From Bacillus benzoevorans (GTDB lineage: Bacteria > Bacillota > Bacilli > Bacillales > Cytobacillaceae), in contig NZ_JACHGK010000003.1 of the NCBI RefSeq assembly GCF_014207535.1, positions 62,001-126,000 of the forward strand: 64,000 bases of DNA, read 5' to 3'. Under the pieces are notes generated by a model that was not told where the DNA came from, searched no databases, and was given only the letters and a program-made list of their open reading frames with translations. Below are positions 60,731-64,000 of the stretch, one piece after another; positions within the stretch are counted from its first letter, which is position 1, and each line of letters opens with the position of its first letter. Both the position numbers and the translations under genes were made by a program.

Positions 60731-61560
60731 TTACCTCCGTAAAGACTGTGCAATTCTTCTTCTTTCATCGAATAACTGTGCTCTTCAGCCGGGAATTCCC
60801 CTGTTTTTACTTCTTTCACATATTCTTTAACACTATTAATCATTATTTCATCCACAGTTCCGAAACGTTTGACAAACTTTGCCACTTTTTCAACACCATA
60901 GCCAAGAACGTCATGATAGACGAGCACCTGACCGTCTGTACCGTTGCCGGCTCCAATGCCAATCGTTGGAATCGTAAGCTGACGGCTGATTTCTTCCGCT
61001 ATTTGTTTTGGTACACATTCTAACACAAGCATAAAGGCTCCAGCTTCTTCACATTTTTTTGCGTCCTCAATCAGCTTTTTCGCAGCAAGCGCATCTCTGC
61101 CCTGGACCTTATAGCCGCCCATGACGGCAACAGATTGCGGGGTTAAGCCAAGATGGGAACAAACCGGAACTCCTGCATGGACTAATGCAGAAATATGTTC
61201 AAGCACTCCATCTGCACCTTCAAGCTTTAAGCCGTGTGCGCCTGCCTCCTGCATCACTTTCGCCCCTGCTAATAATGTATCTCGAATCGATAAATGATAG
61301 CTCATAAAAGGGAGATCAACTAAGACAAATGTATCAATAGCCCCGCGTCTTACAGCCTTTGTATGGTGAATCATATCCTCAAGTGTGACAGGGATGGTCG
61401 ACTCATAACCGAGAACGACATTCGCCAGGGAATCACCTACTAGAATAATATCCACATCAGATTGTTCCGCTTGTTTCGCTGATGGGTAATCATACGCCGT
61501 TAACATGGCGATGCGATTGCCTTCTTTTTTCATTTTTAAAAAATCAGTTGTCTGTTTCAT
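60727..61560 (-). CDS. panB: 3-methyl-2-oxobutanoate hydroxymethyltransferase
   Basis: 277-residue first enzyme of pantothenate synthesis, using 5,10-methylene-THF (linked to the one-carbon pool that fhs also feeds). MLTAYDYPSAKQAEQ, LVGDSLANVVLGYEST, and GIGAGNGTDGQVLVYHDVLG are family motifs. ATG behind AGGAGGAAATGAA. The gene is preceded by a leader with a terminator hairpin that ends 43 nt before the start. Confidence 0.97.
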   Translation of the reverse strand: MKQTTDFLKMKKEGNRIAMLTAYDYPSAKQAEQSDVDIILVGDSLANVVLGYESTIPVTLEDMIHHTKAVRRGAIDTFVLVDLPFMSYHLSIRDTLLAGAKVMQEAGAHGLKLEGADGVLEHISALVHAGVPVCSHLGLTPQSVAVMGGYKVQGRDALAAKKLIEDAKKCEEAGAFMLVLECVPKQIAEEISRQLTIPTIGIGAGNGTDGQVLVYHDVLGYGVEKVAKFVKRFGTVDEIMINSVKEYVKEVKTGEFPAEEHSYSMKEEELHSLYGGK

Positions 61561-61602
61561 TTCATTTCCTCCTGTAAGGAAGAGGTCATAACAGATTTAA
61601 AC

Positions 61603-61760
61603 ATAAAAAATCCTTCTGTTAAGCACAGAAGGATTGGGTTCTCATTTCGCTGTTATATCCCTCTGTCCTGGTCCATTTTTAGGATCTAGGCAGATATAGT
61701 TATTGTCAAATTGATACAGAATGGTGCAGTTCACGACAATGATACCGCCCGTTAGACAGA
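61603..61760 (-). ncRNA. Structured leader RNA of panB with attenuator-like terminator (candidate pan motif)
   Basis: About 150 nt from the inferred start near 61754. A first hairpin, TCTG-CCT/AGG-A-CAGA with one bulged A (61662-61694), is followed by the terminator AATCCTTCTGT/ACAGAAGGATT and six T (61603-61635) just before panB. A terminator between promoter and gene implies control. The pan RNA motif, a hairpin with bulged adenosines in 5' UTRs of panB, panC and panD, is known from Firmicutes; this fits its place and general form, but the consensus was not checked. Confidence 0.55.
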
Positions 61761-61789
61761 ATTATAACAGAAACAGCGAAATGTGACTA
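61761..61789 (-). promoter_or_regulatory. Promoter of the pan leader
   Basis: TAGTCA-N17-TATAAT with TG upstream of the -10, on the minus strand. Within it, AACAGCGAAATG (61772-61783 plus strand) has a perfect inverted copy at 61643-61654. Confidence 0.65.
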
Positions 61790-61816
61790 TAATATTGTCA
61801 TAAAATTTCAGACAAA

Positions 61817-62806
61817 TTACTTCCTTTTTTCAAGTTCAATATCAGCAGAATAAATTTGATGAACCTTTCCTGTCTCATCTTCCATTAATAGAACACCGTC
61901 TTCTGTAATCCCGAGCGCCTTGCCATAGAGACTTCCCTGAAGCATTCTCGCCGTAATCATTTTCCCGATGCTGACCGCATAGCTTTCCCATAGTAGTTTG
62001 ATTGGATAGAAACCCTCTTTAAGATAGAGAAAATACAAGTTTTCCAGGTTTAGCAGCAATTGTCTTGTCAGCTCCGCACGGTTGACTTTTTTTCCAGACT
62101 CGATGAAAAGGGAGGTCGCAATGGAACGGAGTTCTTCAGGATAGTCCTCTATTTCCTGATTCACATTTAACCCGATGCCAATGATGACCGAATCAATCCG
62201 ATCGCTTTCCGCCTGCATCTCCGTCAGAATCCCCGTCACTTTCTTACCGTCGATTAAGATATCATTCGGCCATTTAATCTGTGGATTCAATCCAGTTACT
62301 TCTTCGATGGCCTGGACAACAGCAACAGCCGTAATTAGGGTCAATTGCGGTGCCTTTTGCGGCGGGAGCTTCGGTCTCAGGATAATACTCATCCAGACGC
62401 CTGAATATTTGGGAGAATAAAACTGCCGTCCCATTCTGCCCCGGCCGCCTGTCTGTTCTTCGGCAATAACGGTTGTTCCTTCCGGAGCCCCTTCCAGACT
62501 CAGACGGAGGGCGATTTTTTGCGTAGAATCGACCGTTTCCTCGTAATGGATGTGAGATCCGAGTGTCGTTGTTTTCAGTCCGAGGGCAATTTCATTTGCG
62601 GTAATTTTCTCCGGTATGGTAATAATGCGATATCCCTTGCTCCGTACTGCTTCGAGTTCAAAGCCTTCTTTGCGTAATTCTTCGATATGCTTCCAGACAG
62701 CTGTTCTGGAACAGCCAATTAAATCTGCCAAATACTGTCCCGAGAGATATTCACTTTCATTCTCTGTGAATGCCTCAAGCAATCGTTTTCTCAATTCTGA
62801 TTGCAC
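61817..62806 (-). CDS. birA: Biotin--protein ligase and biotin repressor BirA
   Basis: 329 residues: a winged-helix DNA-binding domain (about 1-65, IGCSRTAVWKHIEELRKEGFE) that represses biotin genes, and the ligase domain with TGGRGRMGRQF (adenylate loop), KWPNDILIDGKKVTGIL and IGIGLNVNQ. GTG 62806 behind AGGGAGTGG gives MQSELRKRLL, in line with the B. subtilis start; GTG 62818 is too close to the site. Overlaps the end of cca by 16 bp. Confidence 0.95.
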   Translation of the reverse strand: MQSELRKRLLEAFTENESEYLSGQYLADLIGCSRTAVWKHIEELRKEGFELEAVRSKGYRIITIPEKITANEIALGLKTTTLGSHIHYEETVDSTQKIALRLSLEGAPEGTTVIAEEQTGGRGRMGRQFYSPKYSGVWMSIILRPKLPPQKAPQLTLITAVAVVQAIEEVTGLNPQIKWPNDILIDGKKVTGILTEMQAESDRIDSVIIGIGLNVNQEIEDYPEELRSIATSLFIESGKKVNRAELTRQLLLNLENLYFLYLKEGFYPIKLLWESYAVSIGKMITARMLQGSLYGKALGITEDGVLLMEDETGKVHQIYSADIELEKRK

Positions 62807-63990
62807 TTGTAGAGCCACTCCCTTATCGTTTCTTTTTCATTTTGCACTTCACCGTTTAAAACAGCCTTTTCAATGGAGTCTAGTTTTTCCTTCACCCACA
62901 GACCGCCTCTTCTCTTTTCCCATTCCATTAAATCGTATCCGCCTACCTTTAGTTCCTGGCGGTCTTTAATCACTAATGTATCGTACAGCTGCTTTAATGC
63001 TTCAATGGAAAGGGCTGCAGGCTGACCTTTCACCGTGTTATACAGTTTTTCTGCATGGATGGCTTGAGCAAGCTTGGCTTCATACACTGATTCCAGTGAC
63101 CATGCTGATTGCAAGCGGAAACGAAGCCAGGAAAGAATGCCTTTCACAGCTTTTATTTTTTTTACCGGCAGCTTCCATTGCTTCAGGAATACCTCTGCTT
63201 CTTCCTGCTTGATCCCGAGAATATACAGGAGAAGGGTCCACATTTCTATTAATGAGAGCGATCCCAGCTCCAGTTCGAGGAGTTTTGTCAATGGCGCTTT
63301 GTTTTCCCGCAAGTGTGGAAGGTACTGATACAGACCGGTATCAATGAGCAGCTTAAGGGCAGGACAACGGTTTTCACCCAGGAGTAATTTTTCGAATTCA
63401 GCGGTTATTCTTTCGACAGCAATTTTCGCAAGCATGGGCGCGTTCTCAATTAAAGCCTGATAAGTGTTCCTTTCGACCGTAAATGATAATTGACTGACAA
63501 AACGAGCAGCCCGCATCATGCGAAGGGCATCCTCATGAAAGCGCTCTGAAGCAGATCCAACTGTCTCAATGATTTTGTTCTGAATCGCTTCCCGCCCGCT
63601 AAAAGGGTCAATCAGCCGGCCTTCCTTGTCCATAGCCATGCTGTTCATCGTAAAGTCACGCCGCTTTAAGTCTTCTTCAAGCGAACGAATAAAGGTAACT
63701 TCCGCAGGCCTGCGGAAATCAATATATTCGCTTTCCGTACGGAAGGTTGTCACTTCGTATGTATCTTTCCCCCAAATCACCACAACGGTCCCATGTTCAA
63801 TCCCGACATCAACGGTTTTAGGAAAAATCTGCTTAACCTCCTGCGGTGTTGCCGATGTCGCAATATCAACATCGGCAACTTCTTTTCCAAGCACGAAATC
63901 TCGGACAGACCCTCCGACAAAATACGCTTCAAAACCGGCATCTTCCATTTTCTTAAGAACAGGGACAGCTGAGAGAAAAATCGGCATCAT
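62791..63990 (-). CDS. cca: CCA tRNA nucleotidyltransferase
   Basis: 399 residues (B. subtilis 397); adds CCA to tRNA 3' ends. Class II nucleotidyltransferase head with FVGGSVRDFVLG and DVDIATSA (catalytic Asp pair), RRDFTMNSMAMD (basic motif), and the nucleotide-selecting EDALRMMRAARF. ATG 63990; the next codon is also ATG, and the site AAGGAT suits either. The start lies ten bases from the window end, so upstream genes are not seen. Order cca-birA-panBCD is the same as in B. subtilis. Confidence 0.96.
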   Translation of the reverse strand: MMPIFLSAVPVLKKMEDAGFEAYFVGGSVRDFVLGKEVADVDIATSATPQEVKQIFPKTVDVGIEHGTVVVIWGKDTYEVTTFRTESEYIDFRRPAEVTFIRSLEEDLKRRDFTMNSMAMDKEGRLIDPFSGREAIQNKIIETVGSASERFHEDALRMMRAARFVSQLSFTVERNTYQALIENAPMLAKIAVERITAEFEKLLLGENRCPALKLLIDTGLYQYLPHLRENKAPLTKLLELELGSLSLIEMWTLLLYILGIKQEEAEVFLKQWKLPVKKIKAVKGILSWLRFRLQSAWSLESVYEAKLAQAIHAEKLYNTVKGQPAALSIEALKQLYDTLVIKDRQELKVGGYDLMEWEKRRGGLWVKEKLDSIEKAVLNGEVQNEKETIREWLYKCNQN

Positions 63991-64000
63991 TTATCCTTCA

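Noticed and set aside
1..64000. CRISPR arrays, tRNA genes, complete IS elements or prophage
   Set aside because: No regularly spaced repeats, tRNA cloverleaf sequences, transposase genes or phage structural genes were recognised anywhere in the window.

Overview
The window comes from a low-to-moderate G+C, endospore-forming member of the Bacillaceae. The evidence is a Bacillus-type RNase P RNA, spore genes (sspL, cotD, a yppG-like gene), many TTG and GTG starts behind AGGAGG-type ribosome binding sites, and protein content and order close to the B. subtilis chromosome segment cca-birA-panBCD-dinG-ypmB-aspB-asnS-dnaD-nth-yppE-ponA-recU-yppF-yppG and mrfAB(yprAB)-cotD-gpsB-rnpB-ypsC-ypvA-ypwA-ypcP-ypdQ. 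The genus cannot be fixed from the sequence. No tRNA, rRNA operon, CRISPR array, complete insertion sequence or prophage was seen.

Layout. 1-3.7 kb: 5' end of fhs, metA (acetyl-CoA type, Glu111), an unusual membrane-tethered S1C protease with an EF-hand-like tail, mntR. 4-8.4 kb: a secreted protein of six 28-residue repeats, a YclJK-like two-component pair and an HtrA-type protease, all on the minus strand. 8.5-16.3 kb: rhodanese, a divergent topoisomerase III, cold shock protein, ypeQ/ypeP/ypdQ RNase H-like genes, an EamA transporter, ypbS, a YuiD-like protein, sspL, ypcP. 16.4-22.5 kb: nucleotidyltransferase, dynamin-like dynA, a lone short tyrosine recombinase, a universal-stress-like protein. 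22.7-28.5 kb: complete mrpABCDEFG cation/proton antiporter operon. 28.6-36.2 kb: small membrane peptide, CheX-like protein, ba3-type cytochrome oxidase (IIa, II, I), ypwA, a DUF2249 protein, ypvA. 36.2-43.4 kb: structured repeat region, holin-like protein, ypsC, rnpB, gpsB, cotD, mrfB-mrfA. 43.5-45.8 kb: Crp/Fnr regulator and a short hydroxylamine reductase (hcp). 45.8-51.5 kb: yppG, yppF, small genes, recU, ponA. 51.1-64 kb: yppE-nth-dnaD-asnS-aspB-tseB-dinG, panDCB with a structured leader, birA, cca.

How parts may work together. Crp/Fnr-like palindromes (GTGA-N6-TCAC core) lie before hcp, before the DUF2249 gene and twice before the ba3 oxidase operon, and the window carries one Crp/Fnr regulator beside hcp. 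At hcp and DUF2249 the box is centred about 41.5 bp from the inferred start, the class II activator position. This suggests one oxygen/nitrosative-stress regulon across 15 kb. A LexA-like box lies in the promoter of the DNA-repair pair mrfAB. The secreted repeat protein has three direct repeats upstream, as expected for an OmpR-family regulator, and lies just downstream of the YclJK-like genes.

Other notable signals are a structured, terminator-ending leader before panB (candidate pan motif), a 13-bp palindrome-plus-terminator element found just after two stop codons, a roughly 120-nt hairpin after a 35-codon gene, and three tiny genes of 30-35 codons.
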